In this document: positions 1-12,039 of the stretch, in pieces | How positions within the stretch are numbered: position 1 is the first letter of the stretch | How the letters are laid out: every line of letters starts with the position of its first letter | NCBI RefSeq assembly: GCF_051020955.1 | Contig: NC_135030.1 | Coordinates: forward strand, 60,001 to 124,000 | Source of the DNA: Megalopta genalis | Lineage: Eukaryota > Arthropoda > Insecta > Hymenoptera > Halictidae | Reading direction: 5' to 3' | DNA length: 64,000 bases | Notes under the pieces: model-generated | What the model was told of the DNA's origin: nothing | Seen by the model: the letters and a program-made list of their open reading frames with translations, nothing else | Database searches by the model: none | Made by a program: the position numbers and the translations under genes

Positions 1-839
1 TCCCTAGACAAGGTTACACCAACGCGAACCGGAAATCCTCTGGATGGTCGATTACGTTTTATCGACTATTGAGCCTTTGTTAAATCCGGAATTGTCCTGT
101 ATTTGGTGCAATATGTATTGTACCCACGACTGTATGAATCATGGCTACCTAATCACATCATATTGTGGATTATTGGAATTGTGTACGACGAACATGCGAA
201 CCCAATGGAACATACGGTTTGCTATGCGAATTAACCAAGTTTTTGTGCTGTGTCAGTTTCATCGAAGTCTTCTCCTTCTTCTATAGAATGCAAAACTGAA
301 TTCATAAAAACCAGTGCGAGATTTTAAGAAATATTAAAGGTAAACTCTTTCAGCATGATTCGATAGAGTAATTATTGGATTACGGATTTTATGCATTTAT
401 TAAAACATTTGAAGAATTTAGAGATGTTATTGCATTATTTTCGACTCAATAAAGTAAATAAACAATGGAAGAGATATCTATGCGACTTCTGTATCTTGCA
501 ATTAATGCAAGCTATATTTTTATTTTGCATACGAATCCACGGTCTATAAATTATACAACAGAACCCCGATAACTCGAAAACTTCTACGAGACGAAAATTT
601 TCTTTTCTCGGAGCAAAATTTGTTAACTCGAACCATTTACTATATATTAAATTATGTGTATTTCAGCTCTTTAACTCGAATTTAGTAGAATTCAACCTCT
701 ACAAGTTGAAATTCACCTCTACTTATCAGTCAATCAATTCAATAGAATTAACTATTTATTTACTTCTCAGTTTGAATTTTATGAACTTGAATTTACTCTT
801 CTTTACATCTTTGCAAGTCAAAGAATTAACAAGAAACAA
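1..839. other. AT-rich non-coding DNA with a possible pogo-like end
   Basis: No open frame here looks like a gene; an 80-residue frame at 44-286 has no recognisable domain. From about 559 the sequence reads CAGAACCCCGATAACTCGAA and is followed by several further copies of AACTCGAA (near 633 and 676). That resembles the ends of pogo/Tigger-type DNA transposons, which commonly start CAGTAGAACC-CCG. The match is short, so the transposon reading is an inference. Confidence 0.3.
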
Positions 840-849
840 GTCGCGAGGC

Positions 850-935
850 TTGAATAATTGTATCTCCTCTTCCTAAATTGTCCATTTTCGTTTACAAGCT
901 GAAGGGCAATTAGGGAGAAATACCTCACACAATAC
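850..935 (-). repeat. Dispersed repeat family B, remnant
   Basis: The minus strand contains the family-B core: a CTTGTAAACGAAAATGGACA-like stretch followed by a GAAGAGGAGATAC-like stretch, next to TTCTCCCTAATTGCCC. The same core recurs at 7128, 11640, 21575, 40008, 40318 and 50968. It was recognised only by comparison within the window; the superfamily is unknown. Confidence 0.6.
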
Positions 936-1239
936 TTCATTCGATCATTCAATATATGAACTCTCACTTTTCAAGCATCATTCTTTAACACAATCGTAGC
1001 AACTTAATAAAAATGACTCAACACTCGTCCCACTTCCCTGCATCGAACTTCATAGATAATAATCACATTCTCAAAAACTCAAATAATAAAAACAATGCCA
1101 CAGTCACGCGAAGGTAAACGCCAACATTATGGAATATTTTTTTCTAAATTCGATGAGGATTAGAGATGAAAACTGACTTATTCGACCACAAACATATATA
1201 TAATAACGGACACGAATTAACGAGTACTTATCGATCACA
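936..1239. other. AT-rich spacer, nothing seen
   Basis: No open frame, repeat or structured motif stands out in this stretch. Confidence 0.4.
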
Positions 1240-2300
1240 GACCCGTCTTTAATGATCGCTGTCGGAAGAGGCCGGCGCAGTTAACTCTGCGAGCGCCAAT
1301 ATTTTGGCGTTCGTTAAATAGATGCCTTGAGCGAGAATCCTGTTACACAGGGAAGTGCATTGGAATTGGAGGATCCGCTAAGAAACTCAAAGGCGCGGAA
1401 AAACGAAACGAGACCGCGTCTGGGGGAGAACCGACTAAGGGGGAAATTATAGGAGGGTTTTAAATATTTATCAAGCCGTCGGCCAGTCTACTGTCACCGA
1501 GCTTGACAAAGAACAAGAGACCGCTAATGAATCCAGTCGGCCGGCAATCATTTCTTTGTTCCTGTTCTCCTTGGTGAATCGAATGGAATTTAAGGGAGAC
1601 GGTGACGCGGCCTTCAAACTTTCCCATTTACGGTGTTCATTAAATTTCCACCGGAAATTTTCCGGATCGATTTGCTTTGAACTCGATCATCAAACAAATT
1701 ATTCATTTAACCAGGGGCGGGCGGTGGGGAGGGGGTGGGGGAAGGAACTGCGAGTCCGGCGAAACGCGAATACGATGCACCAAGGCCTTTTCTAGCCTTG
1801 TCCTGCTACCCACTTCGACTTTTTTCGAGTCCTGGAAGTTCGTTTCGTCCTCGAAAAGGTTGGCGCATCCTTGTACCGACCACTTCAGCGTCGCGATATC
1901 GATTACTGTGGGTTCGTTCGGGGCGGGGGCGGCTGGAAAAATGCGACGAACGAATTCGAGCGAGCCAACGACGTTCGCGTTGGTACAAGGAGATTTCCAA
2001 TTATCGAAAATAAGTCCGTGAAACGCTTCGAAAGCGAAATCTCGACGGAGTTTCATTGATTCCGGTTGAGAGAAAAAAGACAGGCCGAAGAGAAAGAGAG
2101 CGACGACGCCGCGGAACGAGAAGGGAAGCGAACACAAGAACGTAGAATTTTAATCTTGACGAAGCATTCACAACATGGGATTAGAGAGGAGAAAGACAGG
2201 CGACGACTGTTCCACGGCGAAAGAAATGATCTGCGCGTGTACTTACTGTGACGAGCAAAAGAGTGTACACACACACACACGCTCTCGCACACATATACCG
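1240..2300. other. GC-rich, CpG-rich block without a supported gene
   Basis: This block is clearly richer in G+C and in CG dinucleotides than its surroundings. Overlapping open frames of up to 144 residues occur on both strands at 1703-2137, as expected in GC-rich DNA with few stops; none shows a recognisable domain or a convincing pair of splice sites. A purine-rich stretch lies at 2068-2120 and a short CA repeat at about 2266-2292. A short exon or regulatory region could be hidden here, but nothing in the sequence proves it. Confidence 0.4.
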
Positions 2301-2791
2301 CATGTCTCGCAAAAGAAGTAATAACGGTGAAAATGAAAATAATGCTACGAATTCCTTAATTAATCGGTCGGAATTAAGCGATTGTAATTATAAGGTGAAT
2401 GAAAGGAATACTTTATCTACCGGAAGCTGATTAACATAACCTTCAATTACTTGTGCTATACTCAGAAGAATCTCAACGATCTTTTTGTTATTGGGGACGA
2501 CTTGTTTGATACACGATTCTAATAATAAGTAATTAATACTAAAGAATTTATTTAAAAGTTTTTAACTTTAAACTGTATTCTCTCAAAACAATTATTCTAC
2601 CATTTGAATTAAATAAGTTAATTTTAACTTCATCCAAGAATATTACATTATCCCAAAAACTTTCATCGCAATTAACATATTGTTTTCAAATTCTAAACGC
2701 TTGCGTCGGTTCGTCTTGGAAACGTGATTCCCTTTATCACGTAGAATTCTGCTATGGAGAAGAATAGAGCAGGTATGATATAACATCGAAT
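2301..2791. other. AT-rich spacer, nothing seen
   Basis: Ordinary AT-rich sequence without a supported gene or an obvious mobile element. Confidence 0.4.
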
Positions 2792-2962
2792 CAGAAATTA
2801 TGTATATTATATATTATGTATATATAATATATATATATATATATTATATTATAATTATTATTATATATATTATATATTATATTATAATTATTATTATATA
2901 TATTATATATTATATTATAATTATTATTATATATATATATTATGTATTGTGTATATATATCA
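2792..2962. repeat. AT-rich tandem repeat
   Basis: Alternating TA runs and a higher-order unit of about 38 bases built from TTATATTATAATTATTATTA, repeated about three times. Open frames across it are repeat artefacts. Confidence 0.85.
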
Positions 2963-5068
2963 GTATGTCACACAGATTGAAAGCATTGAATAAAAGTGAA
3001 GGAAAATGGACAAAAAATATTAGTTTAAGTTTACGGATCGACAATAAAATATTAAAGCGCAGAACAGTAATCGTCGCGTTACGTTCTCATCTTTGTAAAA
3101 TATTCCCCCTACTGTAAACGCAAATGAAGCTAAACTATCATATAATGCTAATAACAATCACGCAATACAAATGGATCGGTAAAATAATTCACAGTGTTAT
3201 TTTCGTTTCCATGAGACAAACATTATGCTTGCACACTTTTGCTCGTCGCTTATGCATCTTCGACGAGAAGAGTTTAATTTGTTTATTGTTCCGAGGCAAC
3301 GCTACGCCGGCCTTAGCACTCCCTTGTCTATTATCAGGACAAGGTAATATGATTACGCGATTTATCGTTTTGTTTGCTGATAACTGAAAAGTTACCGGGG
3401 GAGGGGGGGGCAGTAATAGGCCGGAAATTAATATTAAGATAGCCGGAATTGAAGGGGGAGGAAGAAAATTAAGAAGAACGGCCCGGGGTTTGAGTGTAGT
3501 CTTGCTTAACTTTCTTGCTAGCCCATTTGGTAAATGAAGTGCAGTTTCCACCGGACGTATCGGGTAATTTGAGAATGGCGAACATTGCTCGTTAAAGTTG
3601 CAACAAGAGCCTTGCATTGATCGAAGGAATAACCAAGCGAAAACTGATTCTTCGAACGAATACTAATTAGCAGGGTAAAATGAATTTCCTCCGTGTGAAA
3701 CTTCGTTTTCAAGCTCCGATGAACATTTATTTCTTACATCGTGTTCGCGTTAATGTGACTTTCTAATATATATATATATATATAAGTGCTGACCGAAACT
3801 TTTTATCGAATTTTTACTGTCCCAATGATTTACGTTTGAAATTTCAGGTTCGAGACAAAAATTTGGCGTTCGTGATGTTTTTTTAAAATAGTTTGATGGT
3901 ACATAACTATGGCTTATAACTTTGCGAGATTAATTTTTCTTAGATTTTTATAACTGCTGTATATAAAACCAGGGTTCGAGATAAATAAGTACCATCGGTT
4001 GTGAACGAAAAATTCCATTCGAAATTCGTTTCGTTCAATAAAATATCTGTCGCCGTGGAATTTTTGCGAAAAGTATTGTCAGCTTTGGAGGGCTTTTTCG
4101 AAACGTATTCTCGTGAAACGAATTCAATAGTTGTATGGAAACAAATCTTTTGGAAACCTTTGTTAAAAATGTCCCTAGAAATGGAATATATCTAGCATAT
4201 ATGCTGGATTTATTTAGCAATATTATGTAAAATTATTTACGAATTATGGGACCGGTATGGAAATCGAAACGTAAGTATTACATTTTTGTGAGAAATATTG
4301 AATAAAAAGAATCAATTTAATTTCATAAGCATGATATCTTCTAGATCTGTTGGATATAAATTATTTTTACAATCATTCAGTGTAAACTTTAGTATTGAAA
4401 AGAACGAGCAACTTGCATAGCAGGGATGCCTTGTAAAGATATGTAATTTTCAAAAAAACCATTTCATATTTTTCAATATTCTTTGCTTGATTAAAAAGAA
4501 TGAACGAACCAATTAATTATGAAAAATAATATCAACGGTGCAACGCGCCACACCAGCCGTCAAACAATTATTGACCCTTTGCGAACTAACAAGGGAACGT
4601 TTTCAAGTGTAACACGCCAATTTTAATGAGATTTTAGTATAATATAGTTATACATTTGACACGTATTACTTTTTACATCTGCAATTGTCCATAGCTAGAG
4701 AGTGAACAAAATGGTTTTCTCTCAAAATCGAGGATAAAAACAATATTTTTTTTTAGATATCTCGACAATTAGAGGGCGTGGAACAATGAATTTCTCTTTA
4801 AAATACGTGTATTTGATCGACGAACTTAATCGCTTAAAAACACTTTCGAGAAAGTTATTCGTTCAAACAATATTTAAGAAATAAAACTTTTGTCAATTTT
4901 TCTTATTAATTGATTATTCGTTTTTATATAAACTCGTGATAATAATCTATGGACCAAAATAGAGGTGATACTTATTTTTGGAATACGCTTTGTTCTCGTC
5001 GTTTAACAATATTAATTACATTGACAATTGATACTGACATTGTTACACTTATTAACGGATGTGTTTTT
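2963..5068. other. Mostly AT-rich spacer; G-run at 3399 and TA repeat at 3765
   Basis: No supported gene. The landmarks are a G-rich run at about 3398-3413 and a short TA dinucleotide tract at about 3764-3784. An open frame of 142 residues on the minus strand (3189-3617) crosses the G-run and has no recognisable domain. Confidence 0.35.
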
Positions 5069-5174
5069 TTGGTCAGTGTTCTTTTGTTAATAACTCGTAA
5101 ACAAAGCCGCGAATTGCATTTTCGCCAAGGAAAAAGTTACTTCAAATGACCTCAGGTATGGAACACCCTATATA
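5069..5174. mobile_element. Foldback element A, single decayed arm
   Basis: Only one arm is present. It starts TTGGTCAGTGTTCTTTTGTT, continues through TAATAACTCGTAAACAAAGC, and ends near GGAACACCCTATATAAC. The order of motifs (TTGGTCA-GTG, TAATAACTCGT, GGAAAAAGTTACTTCAAATGA, ACACCCT) is that of the right arm of the copies at 7888 and 30346, so this is a relic of the older subfamily. Confidence 0.75.
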
Positions 5175-5276
5175 ACAAACGTTAACAACGACAAATGATT
5201 GAAGTATACATCCAGAATTGCTGGTTCTTAAAATTACTATAGTGAATTTAGTATTTTAAAATTAGTATAGTGAATT

Positions 5277-5626
5277 CCAGAATTATTGGCACAACTTTCA
5301 AAACAGAATAACTTTTTTAAAGATGTACGAAATAACGTGGACTTTTTTGAGATGTTAGAAGGATCGGTTCAACAGACAATGTCTACAAATACTTTTTTAA
5401 ATTTCAGTTGATTGGAATAACAACAATAATAGAGTCTCGTTTTTTTCTTTAACTTTTTATCTGAGCGTATAAGGAAAGTTTAGGTAAAGCTGCATCATTA
5501 AAAACGCGAGGTTCTTTTTTTTTATTCTAGCCAATTGCAATTTAAAGAAAAGAAAAAGGTGTAGACATTGCCTAGTTAACCGGTCCACTTTGAAAAAAGT
5601 TTTGAAAGGTGTCCCATTAATTCTGG
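5277..5626. mobile_element. Degenerate foldback element C
   Basis: The left end reads CCAGAATTATTGGCACAACT and the right end, read on the other strand, CCAGAATTAATGGGACACCT, followed on both sides by TTTCAAAAC. Further in, both arms share ACAATGTCTACA-like motifs and an A/T-rich tail. This is an inverted-repeat element of about 350 bp without coding capacity. A stretch at 13860-13945 resembles its centre (TGGAATGACGAAAA, CTCGTTTTAACTTTTT, TCTGAACCTATAA). Confidence 0.6.
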
Positions 5627-5759
5627 TACTCATTGTAAATGTTTTCCAAAACATCTAAATTTTGAGCATAACAATGCTATATTAATAATGCTAATCTTTG
5701 CAGATCCATTTCATGCAAGAATTCAGACAATTCAACATAAAATATAACGGCTCACCTTG

Positions 5760-5900
5760 TATAATTTGTATAATTTATTATATATATTATATATTATTAT
5801 ATATTATTATTATATTATATATATTATTATATATTATATATTATTATATTATATATTATTATTGTATATTATTTGTAATTTGTATAATAATAATTTGATT
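5760..5900. repeat. AT-rich microsatellite
   Basis: An irregular mixture of TAT, TATTA and TATATTATTA units over about 140 bases. The apparent open frame of Ile and Tyr residues is an artefact. Confidence 0.85.
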
Positions 5901-6202
5901 CTATTCGAATAAAATAAACATTTTTGTTTCCATATTGCCTGTTTGTACAAATTAGGATTGCAGCGCTAGATATTTGGCATGGAATTTTAATAACTGCGAT
6001 TCCCGAAGGGTTTCGCGATATAGAATCAAAGCGACGGAGTGAAATATTGATCATATTTGGAATATTTTACGGTTTTATACGTTCGAAATGGGACCGGGTT
6101 TTTTTTTCCCCGCGCGTAGTAACGCAGCGACGCGTCACGAAATATTTTTCGCGATATCGGAGAGAACGAAACATCGAATCAGGCGTCATTGTTGTCACTT
6201 AC

Positions 6203-6325
6203 CACGCTGCCAGATCGGCGTGCTGGCCGGATTGCTGTCCACCTCGCATTTCAGGCTGACGGACATCCCCTCGACGATCGGAATTCCAAAACCAGGTAAA
6301 CGCGTTATCGCGAACGACGGAGTAT
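6203..6325 (-). CDS. Single internal exon encoding half of an immunoglobulin-like domain
   Basis: Read on the minus strand, the 123-bp exon is preceded by a clear acceptor (CCTGTTTCAG) and followed by a strong donor (CGTG then GTAAGTGACA). Both junctions are in phase 1, the usual arrangement for exons of immunoglobulin-superfamily genes. It encodes about 40 residues, including PGFGIPIVEGMSVSLKC, EVDSNP and PIWQR. The G-x-x-V-x-L-x-C strand-B motif followed 13 residues later by the strand-C tryptophan is typical of a C2-type Ig domain, and the C-x-V-x-x-N-P pattern is common in insect neuronal adhesion receptors. The second Cys of the domain must lie in the next exon, which was not found. The gene would be transcribed on the minus strand; its identity is not established. 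Confidence 0.72.
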
Positions 6326-7127
6326 CTGAAACAGGTATTAAGCAATTACTGTCAGCGCGAACGATATCGATGGCTGTGTCGATTGCATCGTGATAATTAA
6401 CGGTAAGGGGTATTATGTATTCTATTTTCAAGAGAAAATTAAGCATCCGATGGTTTTTAATCCATGATCAAAATAAAGATAAATGTTTTCACGTTGCGAA
6501 CAGAAGCTGCGACTAAATTACGGGTTTTTATGCAAGTTCTCGTTCATATTCGTTATTCGATGAAAACTAGAAGGATTTGAGCAGAATATTGCCGGTCTTA
6601 AGAAACATACATACATACGTTATCAATTTTTTCAATAACGTAAATAGTATTTCTTTGTTATTTTTCGAATTTGCATTTGAGTACGCATGGGAATCTGTTG
6701 ACTTGTAATTAGAAAGCCGGGCTTCTGTGCATTTATGGCGTGTACAGATTTTTAAATGCAAGGAAAATATATATATATATTATATATTATTATATTATTA
6801 TTATTATATTATTATATATATATATTATAATTGAAAATTGTTCGACGAATTGTATAGGAATGCAATTCACAAAATGATGATTGAATTAGTATTTCTATAA
6901 GTTCAAAAATAGTTGAATTATAGGTTGTTGAATATAATATAGTAGTTGAATTATAATATATAAAGTTAGTTGTAAGATTTTATTTGTGGGTAGGATATTA
7001 TGCATTAAACCGTACACTTGTTGCATGGAGTGAATTATCTTTAATATCTATATTATATGTAAAAAATAGTAAATACATAATTAGTAACATAACAGTAATT
7101 ACATATATTATATGTAAAAAAGTATAT
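6326..7127. other. Presumed intron sequence with AT microsatellite
   Basis: If the exon at 6203-6325 is real, this is the 3' part of its upstream intron on the minus strand. It contains a TA/TATTA microsatellite at about 6768-6832 and no further exon that could be recognised. Confidence 0.35.
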
Positions 7128-7240
7128 AGTAAATTGTCCTCAATTTTCCTTCAGCTTGTGAACAAAAACGGACAATTTTGGGAAGAGGAGATACGATTAT
7201 TCGAGCCTCGCGGCTCATTTTTATAGTTGCCGATTGTCAA
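7128..7240 (+). repeat. Dispersed repeat family B, best-preserved copy
   Basis: Contains, in order, TTTTCCTTCAGCTTGTGAAC, then a GGACAATTTTGGGAAGAGGA stretch, then a GAGATACGATTATTCGAGCC stretch, then CTCATTTTTATAGTTGCCGA. The order of these blocks is shared with the other copies, in particular the minus-strand copies at 11640 and 21575. There is no coding capacity. Confidence 0.65.
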
Positions 7241-7717
7241 CAATTATAAGCACGAGGTGCAAGGCTAGAATAATTCTATCTCTTCTTCGACGAATCGCGT
7301 TTTGTTAATCTATAGACGAATCGCGACTGAGTGATCTGTCTCTCATTTTCTACTCCACCCTTGCTTGCCCTGAAAAAATTCGTAAACAACCCTGATTGGC
7401 TAACCCACGCGCTGGGTCTTTCCAATCAGTGCTGTTCCTTTTTCCGTTTCAGCGCCTTATTCCTTACGCCCTTAGCGTGCTTGTTTTCAGAACGACGAGG
7501 TGATTGGGGGGGATGAGTTTGTCGTGACAACGCTGCACAGTGGTCTGAGAGCGGCGAAAGCCCCATATTTTCAAGCGTTTTAAAAAATCAAGTTTGTTAT
7601 ACTTTTGAGTAATAACGGAGCAAATTTTTAAGGATGAAAAAGTTCAGGAACCAGTTTCGCTTGGTTATAGACCATTTGAAATTCGGTCATGCTAAGTTTA
7701 CCTAGTTTTCAGAATAT
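7241..7717. other. Spacer, no gene seen
   Basis: Includes a short imperfect duplication of GACGAATCGCG at about 7287 and 7315. Small open frames here show no domain. Confidence 0.35.
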
Positions 7718-7845
7718 ATATATATATATATATATATTACAATAATATATATTATATAATATATATTACAATAATATATATTATATAATATATATTACAA
7801 TAATATATATTATATAATATATATTATAATAATATTATATTATAA
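7718..7845. repeat. TA tract followed by a 31-bp AT-rich tandem array
   Basis: A TA dinucleotide run is followed by about three and a half copies of a unit of about 31 bases containing ATTACAATAATATATATTAT. Confidence 0.85.
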
Positions 7846-7887
7846 TATTCCGTTTTAGAAGGTGTATCAACACTTTCGTGGCCCACA

Positions 7888-8240
7888 CTACAGGTTCCTG
7901 GGGTTCCTGAGTTCATTTGAAGCAACTTTTTCCTTTGCGAACATTTTCTCCGAGGCTTCGTTTACGAGTTATTAATGAAAAACAGTGACCAATGAAAGAT
8001 CGCATATGGCTGACGCCCCTCCCTCGTGGCCACTGCCGCTGCGTCAGGCGGCCGGTGCGACGCGGCATTGGGCGAAAGGGCGAAGCACTGGCCGCGCTAG
8101 CTCTCCGATTGGTCACTGTTTTTCGTTAATAACTCGTAAACGAAGCTGCGGATTGCATTTTCGCAAAGGAAAAACTTACTTAGAATGACCTCAGCTACCC
8201 CACATTTCTGGATTGCGAGACATTTCTGGGGCACCCTGTA
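7888..8240. mobile_element. Foldback element A, older subfamily
   Basis: The two arms are inverted copies: ACGAGTTATTAATGAAAAAC, then AGTGACCAATGA, on the left; TTGGTCACTGTTTTTCGTTA, then ATAACTCGTAAACGAAGC, on the right. The right end reads TGCGAGACATTTCTGGGGCA, then CCCTGTA. The left end has decayed. The arms carry TCGTTTACGAGTT where younger copies have CCGTTAACGAGTT, which defines an older subfamily together with the copy at 30346. Non-coding. Confidence 0.8.
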
Positions 8241-8389
8241 TAACTATGTCACTTTAGGCTATAAGTCATTTGAAGTTATTCATCATTTTAGGCTATTAGT
8301 CATTTTCTTAATTATCTGCATCAAACACGATAAACGAACTGTCTGATATTTTATAAGTTGTATGCATTTTTAACGCAACAACCTTAAAA

Positions 8390-9030
8390 TATGCCGGCTG
8401 CACGTAAAAGTTCTCGCGCAAACAAACCCGGGCCATATCGCGTTAACAATGAATTAGGTCGATAACAATAACTCTAATACGATCCTAGTCTACTGAAATA
8501 TCCGCGGGTCATTCGCGACAGATTTCGTTGATTGAATGAACGGCGAATTGTTCAAAGGAAGCCCGGGATTGCATACACTAAATAGAACAAGGAGGACCGA
8601 ATCATGTATCAGAGTGAATCTATTTCGAAGCTACGTTCGCGTTTACTCAGCGACGCGAGTGACAGAAGTCGTTCGCGACTGAAAGGTTTCAGTCACTATC
8701 TCCGCGTGCCTCGAGAAAATACGCGAAACCGAGTTCGAAAAATGCGGGACGAGTTCCTCGACCCCCGCCATTTTCACGCGAGCCCGTACACGTGCAGATT
8801 GGATAACAGAGGGAAACAACGAGAAACTCGAGAGCATGAGCAACGAGTTTTTTGAGAGCCGCGAATCTGCTAGCACAGGGACGCGCGCGCACGGTAATTT
8901 GATAGATAGCAAGACGTTTCGAGCAGCCGCCTGTAGAATTAGTCGACAACAGCGTTTTATGCCGAGACTTGTTGTTACCGACACGAACTTTCAGAGGAAA
9001 AATAGCGCATTCCGTTTCGATCCCTTGTAG
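8390..9030. other. GC-rich block without a supported gene
   Basis: CpG-rich sequence with overlapping open frames of up to 125 residues on both strands, none with a recognisable domain. Low stop density in GC-rich DNA is enough to explain them. Confidence 0.35.
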
Positions 9031-9085
9031 CAGGGGTGTCGAACTCGCGGCCCGAGATGAACACATTTTTGCGGCCCAGTCGATA
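9031..9085 (+). mobile_element. hAT-type transposon end (fragment)
   Basis: The sequence starts CAGGGGTGTCGAACTCGCGG, immediately followed by CCCG, with a second GCGGCCC 24 bases on. CAGGGGTGTC-AAACTCGCGGCCCG is a widespread terminal sequence of hAT-family transposons and their MITEs. No matching opposite end was found nearby, so this looks like a solo or truncated end. Confidence 0.6.
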
Positions 9086-10521
9086 TATCTAATTATTATT
9101 TCGATACATATAATTTTATATTATATATGTCAATATATATAATTATTATTTCTTCTCGTAAATTTTTATAACGTTTCTCTCAAATCTTACCAGATTACAT
9201 CAGCTCGGCTCAGTATTTTGTGCATCGATACAATTTTTTTGGTCGGTACTAAAAGAGTTGAAAATGCGGAAAGTATTTGTTCAAAATAAGGGAAGAAAGT
9301 ATTCCTTGCGAAATGTGAGAGATTATGGTTTCGTTGAAATTATACCACGAGGATTGTACTAGATATTTGACTTAATCGTGACTACTGGTAAAAGTATTAC
9401 GTACCGAAGGATTTTTCATTGAAATGAAAATGTTGGTCTATTAAACATACTAATGAGACTCGAATATTATAGAAGTCAGTTAATTTTGTAAAAAAGAAAT
9501 TCAACAAGGAACATCGGTATTACAACTTCGCACAAACTGTGAAATTATTCGCGTATTGTGGAAAGAATAATTGATTACTCTAAACTCTGATCATCGTGTA
9601 TTGTTATCGTATTGTTTATCAAAGTGTATAGGTACAGTAGTTTCGTTCGGCAGTGTAAGGCCAAGGCTTACAGCCTTAACGCAAATTGCATAATAATGTA
9701 GCATCGCGGAATTCTGTTGTTAGTCAGCCCCGAACATAAGCTCGGGGAAGAGGATTTGAAATGTGTTCTCTATAGAAACAAGTTTAGTACAAACTCAAGT
9801 GTCCGAAGCCCTTAAACAGGGCTTTAGAATAACGTTTACATCTACACCGTCGATTTATTGCCTCGGACATTTCATCAATCTTCACACTTCGGCAGTACAA
9901 TGAAGAATCTATTTGTTTATCACCTCTGTATTACACATATGTGGAAAAAATTGAAATTTGCGAATGACTTTCCGACTTTGTACTAATATTTTCATTGGCA
10001 TCGTTTTTGTAACGAAATTTTCATTAGTTCGATGTTTTCTTCTATTTTTTTTTATTTTTTTAATTTTATCTTCCTTCTTTTTTTCAGTTTAGATTATGGT
10101 AATGTAAAATTGCATTCCTGTTTCGCAGAAGTAACAGTTAAATTTTTTAACGCATCGTGTACGTAATTGGTCAAGAATTTTATATTAGTCATGACTAATC
10201 GAAGGTTACGAAGAAAAACGTGATATTGCATATTTTTAATGTTACTGTTTAGTGTGTTTCTTATAGTAAGTTTTTTTTTTGAGGATATTCCGTTCGAGCA
10301 ACAAAGAGATGCACATTATAATATTGTACAGGTATATTATAATATTGTATTGCAATATAATATATATAGTATAATATTGTATTGTATTTTTACAATATTA
10401 TATAATATTGTACTGCACATAGCAATTCCAAACTTTTTATTTTAGACTCCGAAGCTATTAAATTATAATATTTAAACACGATGTAAATTTCCTAAGCCAA
10501 TCCACAAAACAATGAACGATA
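9086..10521. other. AT-rich spacer with a hairpin-rich segment and an AT repeat
   Basis: No gene is supported. Several short hairpins cluster at about 9650-9900 (see findings). At 10315-10412 there is an irregular repeat of ATAATATTGTA units. Confidence 0.35.
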
Positions 10522-10836
10522 ATGCCAATAGTCATATCATTCATGAATTCTGTTAAAGACTATGTTTTAATTACGTTTGAAGAATTTGAACAAAAATATA
10601 AATACCACAGTTACAAAATGTTACATGTTACAAAAACATTACCAGAGATAAAATTCTCATTCATCGTGTACTACCAACGCCGAGAAAATTACGTCGTTTA
10701 CAAAATTCTTATAAATGAATATTACAGAAGTACTCTCTACACATCCCGGAAGGAAAAACTCATGATCCTTTTTTATCCTCAGGATAATACCGTGTGGGTT
10801 TCAGACTACATCTTTATACTTATAAACCAAAGATAA
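10522..10836 (+). CDS. Uncharacterised 104-residue open frame
   Basis: An intact frame from ATG to TAA in AT-rich DNA, where a chance frame of this length is less expected. The composition is protein-like: mixed acidic, basic, aromatic and aliphatic residues with no runs, for example KDYVLITFEEFEQKYKYHSY and a Tyr-rich middle (VYYQRRENYVVYKILINEYY). No signal peptide, transmembrane segment or known motif can be named. It could be a fragment of a transposon or other mobile-element protein, a single-exon gene, or chance. No promoter or polyadenylation evidence was identified beyond an AATAAAA near the stop. Confidence 0.2.
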   Translation: MPIVISFMNSVKDYVLITFEEFEQKYKYHSYKMLHVTKTLPEIKFSFIVYYQRRENYVVYKILINEYYRSTLYTSRKEKLMILFYPQDNTVWVSDYIFILINQR

Positions 10837-11302
10837 TAAAAGTAATCCCAGCAAGAGCTTAAAAGTTCCGACATTTACACAGTGTCTCGTAAAATTATTT
10901 AAACACGCTCGCAGTTTTAAAACATACCTAAACGCGTCCCCGAGCGAAACGTTTAGTATCGCATTAAAAACGAAGATTATATCAGTTGAATTAACGAATG
11001 ATTTGAGAAGCGGTACAATTAGTCAACCGTAACAGAGTTCAACTCTATAGTGGCAAATTTTTGTGATGCAATGCGTGTACAAAAATTTCATTAATATTTA
11101 TGTAACTCAAGAGAGAGAGAGATGAAAGTTGACAATTACAATAAATCTTAGCATGTTGAATGGCAAAAAGGTCTATCCAAAAAATTCTGACAGAGCCAAA
11201 GTACAATAATTTGCTGGATATAAGACAAAATAAGAAATTAAAATTGATCATAATCGATGATACTTTAACTCTTGCCGTATTATTACGAGTCTGGCTCGTG
11301 AT
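10837..11302. other. AT-rich spacer, nothing seen
   Basis: Contains a short GA repeat near 11112-11122. No supported gene or mobile element. Confidence 0.35.
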
Positions 11303-11433
11303 CATGGTAGCCAGGCGATTAAGCCAGATTTCAGGTCGAAGAAGTAGGAGTGGATAACATGTGGATAATGTTCTTATACCACTGTTGTGTCCTACTTCGA
11401 TTGGAAATCTGGATTAATCATCTGGCTATCATG
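11303..11433. mobile_element. Small hairpin element (CATGGTAGCCAG family)
   Basis: The left arm, CATGGTAGCCAGGCGATTAA then GCCAGATTTCAGGTCGAAG, pairs with the right arm, CTTCGATTGGAAATCTGG then ATTAATCATCTGGCTATCATG, around a loop of about 40 bases. The same arm ends recur at 13569-13712. Non-coding. Confidence 0.75.
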
Positions 11434-11547
11434 CTTGTAGATTTCTAATAATAACCTGTTAAATATGAATGGTATTCCGTTCTTTTAAGCTCGAATACAA
11501 TTTTCTAACATGCATAACAATCATATTTGGTAGATAACGTTCCCTTA

Positions 11548-12020
<473 letters not shown>

Positions 12021-12039
12021 TTATTACAGTCGAAGAACA

